64,000 nt of DNA, taken from Paramecium octaurelia. Its lineage: Eukaryota; Ciliophora; Oligohymenophorea; Peniculida; Parameciidae. Below are positions 41,014-52,621 of this stretch, one piece after another. The DNA lies in contig CAJJDP010000043.1 of the NCBI GenBank assembly GCA_905182995.1, positions 310,001-374,000 of the forward strand, read 5' to 3'. Position 1 is the stretch's first letter. Every line of letters starts with the position of its first letter. The translations under genes and the position numbers were made by a program. Below the pieces are notes generated by a model. The model worked only from the letters and a program-made list of their open reading frames with translations, ran no database searches and was not told the DNA's origin.

Positions 41014-42592
41014 ATGAATAAGGATTCTCTATTTTATGGTCTATTTTTTGGAGCCATTCCATTTTTCATTATTGTCTCAAAGTGGAGAATTGACAGTTTG
41101 AAATTTCAAAAGAAAGAGAGCTTATACAAAAAATAATTACAGTGCTATACAGAAATAGAAGAAAAGAAAAATGAATAAAAGCAGAAGCACTTGAAAAATG
41201 ATGCGGAATAAGGCGACACCATAGAATATAACTTAATAAATATATTAGTGAAAGACCATCGTCTTAGAGTTAGAAAAATTTGTATAACTGGTGGTCCATG
41301 TGCAGGTAAAACCACAGGGTTAAATTATCTTGCAGAAAAACTCAAAGAAAGAGGATTTTCAGTTTACATTGTCCCAGAAGCAGCTACAACATTGTTTATG
41401 GGAGGAGGAATGTTAGATCTAGACAATTATTCAGCTGAAGATAAAATGACTTTTTAAATGAATTTACTAAATTTGTAAATGAAGTTAGAGCATTGTTTCT
41501 ATGTGCTTGCAATGTTATGTCCACCGAATAAGACTCCCGTATTGTTATGTGATAGAGGACTAATGGATGGCAAGGCCTACATGGATCAAAATGAGTGGTA
41601 CGAAATGATCGGAAAATATAACTTGGAAGAAGTCAAATTGAGAGATGAGAGATATGATGCTGTTGTGCATATGGTAACAGCCGCAGACAGCACTGATTGC
41701 TATAGTACTTTGAATAACAAAGCACGTCACGAAACTTAATAATAAGCGTTGGAAATGGATCATAAAACTTAAAGTGCTTGGTCTGGACATCCAAACTTAA
41801 TTAAGATTGACAACCATAGTGTTAAATCTTTTAATGACAAATTAGATTGGTTACTTCGAGAAGCTTTGAAAATTTTGGGTCATCCTATCCCATAAAAGGA
41901 AATCGGGAAAACAAGATAATTTTATTTAGAGAAAGATATGAAATTCGAAGATATTCGAGATGTAAAATATATGATTAAGTATAGGAACATTAAATTATTG
42001 AAATTAAAAAGACTTATTTAATTCCATAATATGAAAACTGTTCTCTTGTTTTATTGCAAAGAATTCATGAAGGAAGATAATAATTATACATTAAAGAAAA
42101 GCTTTTTGAGAATGATACTATGGTTAAAGCTAATATGATCAAACTTGATAAGAATGACTTCGAACTATTCAAGAAGATAAAAGATCCAAACTACATGGAA
42201 ATATCCATTAAGAAAGTATGTTTCACTTATGAAGGATAATATATTGTCGTTAATGAATATGTAGGTAGTTGCTAAGTGATTAAAATAAAAAATTGTAAAG
42301 AAAATTAATAAATTAAATTTCCTCCATATGTAGATTAAAAAGGAATGGAAGAGTCAAATGAGGTATTTATTGTTTTTGAATTTAGAAAATTACTGCTCGT
42401 CTTTTTGCCAAAAAATATAAAAACGAACCTAATCTTCAACTCAGATCAAATTCAGATAAATATAAATTCAGAAAATTGTCTTTCACAGATGATATAAATG
42501 AATAAGCCATCAAATAAGACCTTGAGGGATTTCACCTCGATTAAAAAGTGGCAGACAAAAACACTCAAGTTCCCTAACCAAAATAAAATTGA
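41014..42592 (+). CDS. TTD14-like P-loop NTPase (AAA_28 type)
   Basis: ATG 41014, TGA 42590-42592. Begins with a hydrophobic segment (FYGLFFGAIPFFIIVSKW), suggesting a membrane anchor. Then P-loop KICITGGPCAGKTTGL, VPEAATTLFMGGGMLDLDN and the kinase-like CDRGLMDGKAYM motif, as in the TRPL translocation defect 14 (TTD14)/AAA_28 family of nucleotide- and phosphoinositide-binding trafficking proteins. After an intron near 41978-42010 the C-terminal half (KTYLIPQYENCSLVLLQR, EISIKKVCFTYEGQYIVVNE) fits the CYTH-like domain of that family. A second intron of 23 nt lies near 42363-42385. Family assignment is good; the role here is inferred. Confidence 0.78.
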
Positions 42593-42706
42593 TTAATAGT
42601 ATATGTCCATAAAACAAACTATAGTTTTTCACTTTTATTACGCTTTTCTTAAAATCAATTCAATTAGATATTAAAACTAAATATTTTCAAACTAATTATA
42701 TTAATA

Positions 42707-43587
42707 ATGAACATGAACTAAACTATTGATTGTTTTGGGTAGAATATATTTTTTCAATAAATAGTCCAGACAATCTAATAATACATGAAAGACCTCTCAC
42801 AATAAGTTACATTGATGAAAATAGCCCCTAAAAATTTTGTAATCTCTCATAATTACTTGCATCTCAAAATACCAAAAGGACAAAAAAGATATCCAGAAGA
42901 TCATTATATCAAGTCAACCTAAAAGATTATTATTATTAAACATACATTCCAACTCGATCTCCACCAAGCCTATAACTATAATTACAAAATTACTAATACA
43001 ATACATCGAAATCAACGAACACTAGGAAAAATAAATTCATTAAATAAAAGGAGGCTAAATGTAAGACTCTTCCTTTAAACGATTTCAATTATGATGAAAT
43101 ATAGAAAAGAATCGAATTGAAAAAGATGATGCTCGAAAAAATGTATCTCATCAAAGATAATTAAAAAACTTAAACAATTAAAACTGATAAAACAGAAGAA
43201 GTTTTCATACCTTAAAAATTGAAAACTGATGTCTCCATTTAATGTAACAATAAATAAAAGAAAAACTAAGAAATTTAGACTTATAGACCTACCTAATCAC
43301 GAATAGGGTCATCTTATTACAATAATAGAAAAATGAATAATACTTTTCAAGCTATGCCTTTGTCTTTGGGGTTAAACATTGAGAAATGTAAAATTGTAGA
43401 GAGGTTCACTTAATCACCATTCTATTCTAGAACAAGTAAAAAGATAAGCTAAAAAAATTGTAGTGTTGGAGATAGGGGTTAAAAGTTTATGATCATGCAA
43501 AAACCAATCATGGAACAATTTTGCTTATAAAAGAAATCATCAATACCTGTTGCAAAATGGGATCATTCTGATTTGGAAAATGATTGA
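42707..43587 (+). CDS. Hypothetical basic protein, low complexity
   Basis: ATG 42707, a 26-nt intron near 42740-42765, TGA 43585-43587; about 285 residues. Rich in Lys, Gln, Asn, Ser and Tyr, with a short helical stretch (NYDEIQKRIELKKMMLEKMY). No known domain. C-terminal half contains Ser/Tyr/Arg motifs (SPFYSRTSKKISQKN) without clear meaning. Confidence 0.62.
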
Positions 43588-43974
43588 ATAATTAATTTGT
43601 TAAGTATTTTTTTTGTATTAATATGAATAATAATTTGTAAAATGTAAAATCCTATTAAGTCCAAAAGTATTCCCAGTCTCAATATGTTATTATTAATTTC
43701 TATGATACACATTATCTTTGTAAATTATTGATTATTTGATACAATTGAGGAATATCAAATAATTATCAAATACATTACAGGTACTTCAACTAAGAATCCT
43801 GTGAATATTCCATTTAATAGTTAATTAGCATATTTACCGAACTATGTGATAAAAAGAAATGTGAAAAACAACGAATAAGTACTCTAACAAAATAACGATT
43901 AAATTTATATATTGTGGTTACTTTATATTGATTTGAAAATTTTTCATAAATAAAAATCTTTTTTCTCTTTGAGA
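43588..43974. other. Intergenic, upstream of RPL15
   Basis: AT-rich; no gene or RNA recognised. Presumably holds the RPL15 promoter. Confidence 0.6.
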
Positions 43975-44639
43975 ATGGGCGCATATAAGTATTTACAAGA
44001 GCTCTGGAAAAAGAAGCAATCAGATGTGTTGAGCTTCATCATGAGAATCAGAACATGGGAATATAGACAATTACCAGTCATTCACAGAGCAACCAGACCA
44101 AGCAGACCAGATAAAGCCAGAAGATTAGGGTACAAGGCCAAGCAAGGTAAAAGAGACAATGATGATGTTAGGCTATGTGATTTACAGAGTGAGAGTTAGA
44201 AGAGGAGGCAGAAAATTGTTGATCAGAAAGGGACTCGTCAAGGGCAAGCCCAAGAGTCAAGGAGTCAATTAATTAAAGCCCACCAGAAACCTTAGATCAG
44301 TTGCTGAGGAGAGAGTAGGCAGAAAGATTGGAGCACTTAGAGTTTTGAACTCTTATTGGGTTGCCCAAGATGGAACATACAAATATTATGAAGTCATCAC
44401 CGTTGATCCATTCCACCCAGCAATCAGAGGAGACTCAAGAATCAACTGGATCACCAAACCAGTTCACAAGCATAGAGAATTGAGAGGTTTGAATGAAAAT
44501 GAATATGAAAGGTTTAACATCGGCTGGCAGAAAGAGCAGAGGACTCAGAGTTAAGGGTCATCGTAACAATCAAACTAGACCTTCAAGAAGGGCCAATTAT
44601 GCCAGAAGAAATAGAATTTCCCTCAGAAGATTTAGATGA
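43975..44639 (+). CDS. RPL15: 60S ribosomal protein L15 (eL15)
   Basis: Starts [20 protein letters not shown] and carries eL15 signatures [21 protein letters not shown], split for length here as [15 protein letters not shown] and YKAKQG, then [11 protein letters not shown] and [21 protein letters not shown] 25-nt intron after KQG and another of 25 nt beginning GTTTG near 44491 restore the frame to [20 protein letters not shown] 44637-44639. About 204 residues, the normal length. Confidence 0.96.
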
Positions 44640-44706
44640 TGTTTTTTATTATGCATATACTCAAGTACAAATTAACAATAACAACACCACATAAAATAAT
44701 TTATTT

Positions 44707-47700
44707 ATGAACGAGATTGCCTATCCCCAGACCCAATTCCAAAGATACTCATCTCGCCAAATTAACAAGGTTACTTACTACTGTCAATCTCTGAATGCGC
44801 CTGACAAGGATGTTTCCGAAAAGAAAAACCAAATATATAAATGGTAAGTGAGACACATTAATCAAGGTTGAGAAATTTGCCAACCCAACAATTGGAGCAA
44901 GTATTATCCTTCACCTCTTATTACAGAGTTCACTCCTTTCTGAAGATGTTTAAGCAGGATTAAAATTTGCTTCATGAATATTTCGAATTAGCTTAATCCC
45001 CATATGAGGTTAATGTAAAAATCAAATTACATCAATACTATTATGTGAGAGAGTGCAATAGAATAGATATGAATGCGCAATGGAGATCTGCCTAATAAGT
45101 ATTATTTGCACTTAAACCATAGTATATTCTTGATCACACCTACATCTCAGATTATGAATGGTTATTTGACACTATTACAATTAAAGGCAATGTTGAGGAG
45201 ATTATTTAATCGTTTGAAATTCTATCCAAATAATAAATATTCACAAAAAGTTGGAGAATCGAGACCAATGAGGACGAGGAATACTCAGAAATTAATTTTG
45301 ATTCATAATAAAATCAAAAAATGTTCTGGACCCTATCAGAACACATTGTAAACGAAATTGAAAAGGCCATCTTAATTAAGTAACATATTGTAAATACAAC
45401 TTAAGATTCTAATAATTTGAACAGAAATGCACTTATACTAAATAGGATTAATTATTTAACTTTCATTAAATTGAATTAAATTTCAATAATATCAATTATG
45501 AGGGTGAAACTCAAGAATTTTAGAAGGTTTTGGAACTCTCTTAAGGGGAAATGTAGTTTATAGATGAAAAAGTGCTTTTATAAAGTTGGCTTTAGCATAT
45601 TAAATGTGAAAGTTTAAGTATGAACAATGCTGAGAAGGAAATCCAACATTTCCTATAGGAGAAGGATCTAATCTTTTAATCTCCTCTTAAATACATAAGT
45701 AAATATGAAATTCAATGTTATAGTTACCGAATCCTTATTGTTCTGCAAATATCTGATTTGTAAGTAATTAAAAAATTAATTTCCATTAAAAAAACCAGTT
45801 GAGGAGAATCTGAAAGAAAAAAAAAAGCCAAAATAAAAGCTTTCTGATTTGAAACTATTCCAAAATCCAGTTACAACTCCAGTTGAAGATTAATCATTGA
45901 AATAAGTCGTTTCATATTTTTCAAATTCTGGAAAATCAAAAATATTACCAGAAACAGAATAAAGACTATTTAGTACCAATTTAGAAGAAAAAGAGTAGCA
46001 AATATATGAGCATTCGACAGGTTTTATGAAGAAATTGATTGAAACTGTTTTGATAGAACTTGAGAATTTTAAATAATATAAAAAGAAACTTAAAAAAGTC
46101 AAAAATACTAAAAAATAGTAAGTAATTGAAGTTGTGTAGCCAGAACCTTCAGTATAATAAGAATCTTAAAATGCTATAAAAGATGATGAATGGAATGATA
46201 AACCCAAGTCTAAAAAGTAGAGAAAAAAGTAGCTTGAAAAATAAAGAAAAAAAGAGTAAAATTATTCAATTGATATTTCTAGAAATTTAGAGAGGAAGAA
46301 ACTCAAATAAATGAACCAATCTCAATAGCATAGCGTATAAGATGATGAAAAAATAGAGAAATCATCTAAATCTTCGATTAAGGATGATAATGAGGACATC
46401 GAGAATCAAAATGAGAATGATTCTTAACATAATAATAATGAGGAACTAATAGTTGAAGAATAGTAAAAGAATGAGATCATCGAAAAAGTTACTCAAGAAA
46501 TTCCTATCATCACTAATTCTGTGCCAGATGATGAAAGTGATTACATTGAAGTATAGAATAAAAAGCAATAGAAAAAATAAAGTAAGTCAAAATCATCCAG
46601 ACACAAGAAACAATCCAACAAGAAAGACAAGGAATTTTAAGACAATTAATCTTTACCTGATGAGTAGTAGTACATTCCATTGTTAAAGAAATCTACCTCA
46701 TAATCAGTTCAAAAGAATAATCATCATCAGTATGATGAACTTAAATTAGAAAGGATGCCATCTCAATAGCAAAACAGAATAACACTATAAAAAAAGGAAA
46801 ATGGGATGAATAAAATACAAAGATCAGGTTTAGTTAAGTCGAAAGCTCAGTAAAAAGAGTAGAAACTGTATACATATGATTTAGATCAAGCCCATTTATA
46901 AAAGATCTATAAAACAATATTGGAATAAAAGATTACGAATGATGTCAAATAAATATATCAGAAAGAAATTGATTAATTTAATAGGTATAAAGCAGCAAGA
47001 GACATTTCAATACAAAGGGTCTAACATGTTATTAAATCATATTTTAAGAATTGTGACACTTAAATCTTTGGATCCTCTACAACTGGATTAGCTTTAAAGG
47101 ATAGTGATGTTGATATGGTTGTTTATGGTCTCCAAGTATTCACAAAATAATAATTGTTCGAACCTATGAGAAGATTGATTGAGATTTTCACTGAATTAAA
47201 GTGGGCTGTGTAATGCAAGTACAATAAAATTGCTATAAATTAGACATATATTTTAAGCTTCAGTGCCACTCATAAAGGTCTTAGTAGATCCTTCCATAGA
47301 CTTTCTTTCATTCAAAGGAGAACCAAAATACATCATCATGCAGTGCAGGAATCTTGATCTCAATTTAAAATATGGAGATCCAAGTAATTTTGAGTTTGAC
47401 TTTAGGTTAACATATCTTCATTGATATCACATTTGAATTGGCTCCGTCTTACGCAATATATAATCCATATATCTAAGCATTCAATATTGGATTTCAATCA
47501 ACCTAGTTCACAATTGACATATGTGGAAAAATCCAAGGATTTTCAGAGGTCGCAATATATCTAAAGAAGTTGCTCAAGATTAAGGATTTGAATGATTCAT
47601 ATACTGGTGGTATTAGTTCATTTTGTTTAACTATAATGTTGGCAGCCATTGGATAAGATCACAATATTGGTTAGAAATTGATAAATTTCTTACATAAATA

Positions 47701-48046
47701 CGGATGTAATTTTGATCCAAACAAGTGGGCTATCTATTTGGATGAAAAAGAATAAAATAATTTTTACAATATTGAAGATGAATAATCAAATCAACCACTT
47801 ACTATTATTTCACCAATCAATTTACAAAAGATTCAGATCAATGTTACTAAGATACAAACTATATTATAGTTATTTCAGCAATTGTATGTTGAAATAATGT
47901 AGAATATTGATTAGATAGAGTCTTGCTTGCAGAAAAGGATCAATCAGAAAGAACTATTAGAGAATTACAATAGTCACTAAATATCAAAATTAGTTGACCT
48001 TGTCTCTTGGCAATGTTCTAATCTACTTGAAAGCCACATTTAATGA
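44707..48046 (+). CDS. Trf4/PAPD5-type non-canonical poly(A) polymerase with long N-terminal extension
   Basis: One frame, spliced by several 22-26 nt introns, runs from ATG 44707 to TGA 48044-48046 (about 1,050 residues). The first 330 residues are a helical region I do not recognise. Then comes about 350 residues of Lys/Gln/Glu/Ser-rich disorder (SKSKSSRHKKQSNKKD and similar). The catalytic part starts near 46900: nucleotidyltransferase motif IFGSSTTGLALKDSDVDMVV (47047-47110) gives the GS and first two Asp; a 22-nt intron before IFIDITFELA restores the third strand. The PAP-associated domain has NDSYTGGISSFCLTIMLAAI, the Trf4 family signature. The enzyme would add 3' adenosines to RNA for nuclear surveillance. 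A two-gene reading is possible but no TGA separates the halves. Confidence 0.8.
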
Positions 48047-48093
48047 TTTTATTATTAATATCTATCTGTTTATAAATGATAAATAAATTTTCA

Positions 48094-48903
48094 TCATTAA
48101 GCTTTAACTAATTAAATTAAAAACCTTTTCTACTAGAAGTCTTCCTTTCTCCTTTCGAGTTCTTTGATGAATGGTAACATCGGTGCCTTGCTTTTGATTG
48201 AATTAAAGGCTATAACTATATTCTCTATATTTATGTTGATGAACAGGTTGATCAGACTTTCAAATTTTTACCTCTTAATGCATTCCTTTTATTAATAACT
48301 AAAAGAATTGGAATTGACTTCCTTTTTCTTTGGAGTTAGACACGTGAATTGTGAAACACTTCTATTGAGAACAGGGGCTCCGTTGATATAATTGGCTGAT
48401 TTCTGGCTATTATTCTAAATTCTTTTTTTTTGAGTGCATTCCTAAGAGGACTTTAATACAAAATTCTTTGATTTTTCTTAGGTTTATAGATTTTCAATGC
48501 TTTGTCTTCTGATTCTGACGTATAAATCTTAGTCTTTCAGAAAATCAGGTTGATGCTTAATTATGGTTTGTTGCCTATTAATTTATTATTTTAATAATGG
48601 AGTTAGACTGCCTCAAATTATTAATAATTCTATACTTTTCCTCAGACTTAATAATTCTTATAATTTTGCTTAATAAATTTTGCTTTTTTCCATTTATTTC
48701 TAATTGAGAATGTTTTCGTCTTAGACACTATCCTGATGAATGGTTTTCTATTTTTTTGGTTTAAGTTCTGGAGATAAATTCATTTTAACAGTGGCTAAAG
48801 ACTTAGATTCAGCTTGACTAGGTTAAATCAGTCGGGCTCTTCTCAATCTAGTGAGGTCATTGTTGCCAACCATATAGTTAGAGTTTTTCAGTCTCAAATT
48901 CAT
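48094..48903 (-). CDS. Basic protein with possible CDT1-like C-terminal segment
   Basis: ATG 48901-48903 (MNLRLKNSNYMVGNNDLTR), TGA 48094-48096. About 260 residues, basic and low-complexity for the first 190. The C-terminal 60 residues read FESLINLFINIENIVIAFNS then KAPMLPFIKELERRKEDF, which loosely resembles the start of the CDT1 geminin-binding winged helix (compare F..MDTIV...... TFxxVxxxVxxxxxxxF). If so it is cut short, because the convergent Trf4 gene ends 47 bp away. Some intron placement in the middle is unresolved. Confidence 0.45.
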
Positions 48904-48984
48904 AATTAAAAAATAACGATTACATTCAAATAAAATAAAATAAATAAACATAAAAATTGTATAAAGAGTTATATATATAGAATA

Positions 48985-49893
48985 TCATTATATTCTAATA
49001 TATTATTGTTGATAAAGAACTTCTTTCTTGTTGTGGAGTGAAACAGAATAAGGTATTTTGATTTAATGAAAACTTACTTTTTTAATTACATTTTGTGATT
49101 CTTATAAACCACTTTTTCTTCGCCTTCCATCTTCACTATGGCATAATTTACTCTTGAGGATGCTTTTGGGTTAAGGGTTTTGTTTAGTAAATTTAACTGT
49201 ATTAGTTTTGCTTCTGAATAGTCTTAAAGGCAATTTGCAAAGTTTCTCCTTGTTCTCCAATTACACAAGACTCAACTTTTCCTATAAAGGTACTTAGTTG
49301 GTATTAACCAATTAAGTTACGTAAATTTATCTTTATGAATACCTAGTAATTTTAATGGGGGATACGTCTAAAGTACAACTGTTATATGTTTAAGTGAATT
49401 ATCTTTTGTCTTATCTTATTACAGATTGTTTCCATAATGGTTGAATAATTTGAGTTCGCATTCTAATTGCATTTTATTCTTAATTTATTGGTGTCTGAGA
49501 ATTGCCTATATGTTCTACTGAACCTAAAGGACTTTGGAGAGTGTTGTTCATTCTATTTGGTTTGCGAATATTTCTCTATCCTTATACAGGTAGAAAGTGT
49601 GACTCCACTTTGGATTTATTTGATTCATCATCTAAATTTAGCTAAGTGCATTAAATTAGTTTTTTATAGGTGAAATTCAGGGAACTTTAAGGACTAACTT
49701 GATTGGACTAGAGGAATCGAAATCCTTATGAATTAGATCTAATCTATTTCACTCTTGCCACGACTGATGTATAAGTTTCGGTTTAAAATGTATCATATTC
49801 TTCTTTCTTAAACTTTGGTACTATAATTCTGCAATCCAACTTCAAAGAATCGTCATCACTGACTATTGCATCTGAATTATCCAAGATTTCCAT
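48985..49893 (-). CDS. Basic unstructured protein with PP1-docking motifs (SILK + KVSF)
   Basis: ATG 49891-49893 (MEILDNSDAIVSDDDSLKLD), TGA 48985-48987; open without an obvious intron, about 300 residues. Acidic at the start, then basic, Gln/Asn/Ser-rich and probably disordered. Near the C-terminus PKSILKSK is followed about 25 residues later by IKKVSFH. SILK and RVxF in this order and spacing are the two classical docking motifs of protein phosphatase 1 regulators. No globular domain recognised. PP1 regulation is inferred from short motifs only. Confidence 0.6.
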
Positions 49894-50607
49894 TATTAAT
49901 TCTTATGATAAGGTTTGATTAAAATGAAAATAATAATAAGTCATTGTTATAATAAAAACATTAATGTATCATCACAAAAATTGATGCTTCTAAGAATAAA
50001 TTGGATGTAGCTAATAGAAATAACTCATTTCTGTTCTACTTATTAAGAAAATGAAATCATAATTTGGAGAATGCTTGAGAATCCTAATCTTAACTTGATA
50101 AACGTATTTATTAACTCATTTCACATTTAAAATTCTTAATTGAGATTGAGTGAATTTAGTTGATAGTTTTTTTAAGATAGATGTCAGAACTGATATTTAA
50201 ATTCGTTTTTCAACTATTTCAAATAAAATACTATAGACTTTCGGAAAATATCTTACACCTACTCAAATATCCATGCAACTTTAACTCGTATTCTAAAGAG
50301 CTAATTGAATCCTATTAAATCGCTACTTTAATTCTAATCTATAGGCTAAAGCATTTTAGAATATCATTTATAAATATGTAATTATCTTTCAATCAATTTC
50401 GTCATAAACATCGTAATATTGATTAAAGTATTAATACTCCCTACATTTTTGGTTTAATCATTGCAAAGATGATTTAGATATATTTATAAACTCTAAAACT
50501 CTTTATGATTTTTAGATGCTTAATATATGAATTCTCAATTCTTCTAATAATAATTGAATGTTGTATATAAAAAGAAATTATTAAATAAATTAAAAAAAAG
50601 ATTTAAA
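49894..50607. other. Intergenic, AT-rich
   Basis: About 700 bp between the start codons of divergent genes. No coding frame, RNA gene or repeat recognised. Confidence 0.55.
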
Positions 50608-50824
50608 ATGGTAATGAGTTTCGCTTATGTTTATCTTAGGGAGCACACAAATCATTGAGAATGAAGAAGAGATTGATCAAAGCAAACAAGCAAAATAGAC
50701 CTCTTCCAAATTGGTTTAGATATAGAACAGATAACACAATCAGGTAATGATTGAATTTTAGTCCCATTCTAGATATAATTCAAAACGTAGACACTGGAGA
50801 AGAACTAAGCTTAACATCAATTGA
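50608..50824 (+). CDS. RPL39: 60S ribosomal protein L39 (eL39)
   Basis: The start ATG (50608-50610) is directly followed by a 29-nt intron, then [34 protein letters not shown], a second 29-nt intron, and [16 protein letters not shown]. This is the complete 51-residue eL39, a protein of the nascent-chain exit tunnel. TGA 50822-50824. Two introns in so short a gene explain why it is hard to see as an open frame. Confidence 0.95.
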
Positions 50825-50916
50825 TTTGTTTACGATTATAATACCGTACATTTATTAATAAATCTAAAGTAATATGCCACATTCACAATTTATTTAATTA
50901 TTAAAATAAATTCCGT

Positions 50917-51416
50917 TCATTATTTTTTTAACTATTCCTTCAAATGTTTTACTCTTTTGTACATGATTTCGATCTAATTCTTCATGTCTGGGATATCAGA
51001 TTGTCTAACATCTCTGCTGATGCATCTTTGGATATTTAAACATCCTTTTTGATCGTCAATGGATCCAATAATCAAATCCCTTTGAATAAGATCAATTAAT
51101 AATGATTCGATGTCGGCTCGTGAATTTAAATAGCAGGCTTTTTGAATTTGATCAAAAGTCACGCACTTACTTCTACATTATAATTATTGATTATTACCTT
51201 TAGCACAGTTGTAGGATGGTAAGGATTATCATTTTCTTTTATTGATTGTCATTCCTATATTTAATCTACGGATTGCAAACTCCATAGGCGAATCTATCGA
51301 AGAGTATTTTGTCTTCTTCAGTCTAATAGAATGGATGATGCGAATACCTTGACAAGATGCATATACTTTGTAAATTAGTATGTTTAATCATCCTCTATAT
51401 AATCTATTAATGACAT
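50917..51416 (-). CDS. COP9 signalosome subunit 7-like PCI protein
   Basis: ATG 51414-51416 (MSLIDYIEDDQTYQFTKYMH), TGA 50917-50919; two 25-nt introns restore the frame. The core reads RNDNQQKKMIILTILQLCQR, TFDQIQKACYLNSRADIESL, LIQRDLIIGSIDDQKGCLNI and RCISRDVRQSDIPDM. This parallels the PCI winged-helix of CSN7 (LGLANVRELEDLVIEA, GKLDQRNQRLEV, GRDIQRQDL). A C-terminal helix ends in Lys. At about 150 residues it lacks most of the N-terminal helical repeats of animal CSN7 (about 270). CSN removes NEDD8 from cullins. An eIF3m-like PCI protein is a less likely alternative. Confidence 0.72.
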
Positions 51417-51452
51417 TTTAGGTTTATTAAATTATTAATAAAATTTATAAAA

Positions 51453-52098
51453 ATGAAAAGAAAGCAAACAATAAATGTTGATTACCAAGACATGATTCAA
51501 CAAGCAAAGAGCATGTTTAATTTGAGTTAAGACGAAATAAATGAGATTATCGTGGAAGTGAAAAAATTTGATACCAAAGGGACTGGATATGTAGGCAAAC
51601 ATGAAGTGGATGACGTTCTAAGAGGTAGTTACATTTTTAATAATTAAGATCTTAAACTGTTAGACAATGAAAAGTTGATAGCCAAGTTTAATGAGGAATT
51701 AAAAATAATGAATGCGAAGTTTCTTGACTTTAAGCAGGTTTGTGATTTGTATTGTAAATTAAAACAATACTAGTAATAATTAAACGAAGAAGAAACCATC
51801 ACTCAAGAATACAGTAATGTTATATGTTAATGTGTAGTTGATGCATTCTGTGCCTTGGGGGGTCAACTTGATAAATCAGGATTTGTATTAAAATCTACAA
51901 TTATTGAAACGATAAAAAGGGAATTTGAACTAAATTTAGAATTGGATTCAATCTTAGGTGATTTTCATGGAACCTAATTGGATTTCGATGAGTTTTGTTA
52001 GTTGTTTGAGAATGCTGGAGATGATGGTAAATCATTTATTACTGTATCAATTTGATCTAGCAATAGAGTGTGTCTTTATCAAAAAGAAATCAGAATGA
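51453..52098 (+). CDS. EF-hand protein (calmodulin/centrin superfamily)
   Basis: ATG 51453 (MKRKQTINVDYQDMIQQAK); a 34-nt intron near 52026-52059 leads to TGA 52096-52098. About 205 residues. EF-hand-like loops are seen at KFDTKGTGYVGKHEVDDVL (D-x-K-x-T-x-Y...E) and a second pair containing GGQLDKSGFVLKSTIIETI and FHGTQLDFDEFCQLFE. The loops keep only some Ca2+ ligands, so binding may be weak at some sites. Reminiscent of axonemal and cortical ciliate EF-hand proteins, but no specific orthologue could be named. Confidence 0.72.
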
Positions 52099-52251
52099 TT
52101 TTGTTGTAAGATACAAGGACTTCGAAAAATGGGAAAAATTAGTTAATTGAATTGAAAATTCATTTTATATTTCTTATAGAATAGAAATATATATATAAAT
52201 CCTTATAAAAATATATGTTAATATATAATTCAGTTAAAAATAATCCACTAA

Positions 52252-52608
52252 ATGGGAAATAGTGCAGCAAAATTAAATAGAAAATTTGAAGATTGGATCT
52301 CGAAGGCACACAATTTTATATTCAAAGCATCCAAAGACAATGATCCTCAATTAGTTATTGAACACAATGGCCAAGACCATCCTGTAGATCAAAACATTGA
52401 ATAGCATTAAAATGAAGGAGATCAGAAATAAGAAGTACAGAGAATTGATGATAACCTCAATGAAAATGATAATGAGTCTATGATTCTTACATCATCAATC
52501 AAAGATGAATCGAATTCAGACAAAAGAAAAGCTTCATATTAATTAATCTCGGAAGGGGAATCTAAAAGGGTATGTGTTGATTAAGACTACATAACCATTC
52601 ATGAATGA
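52252..52608 (+). CDS. Small acidic hydrophilic protein, MGN start
   Basis: Single frame ATG 52252 to TGA 52606-52608, 118 residues: MGNSAAKLNRKFEDWISKAH, then a Gln/Asp/Asn/Glu/Ser-rich tail. Gly2 with Ser5-like spacing and a following basic/amphipathic segment suits N-myristoylation. No domain recognised; convergent with the MORN-pseudokinase gene 13 bp away. Confidence 0.55.
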
Positions 52609-52621
52609 CATATAATATTGA

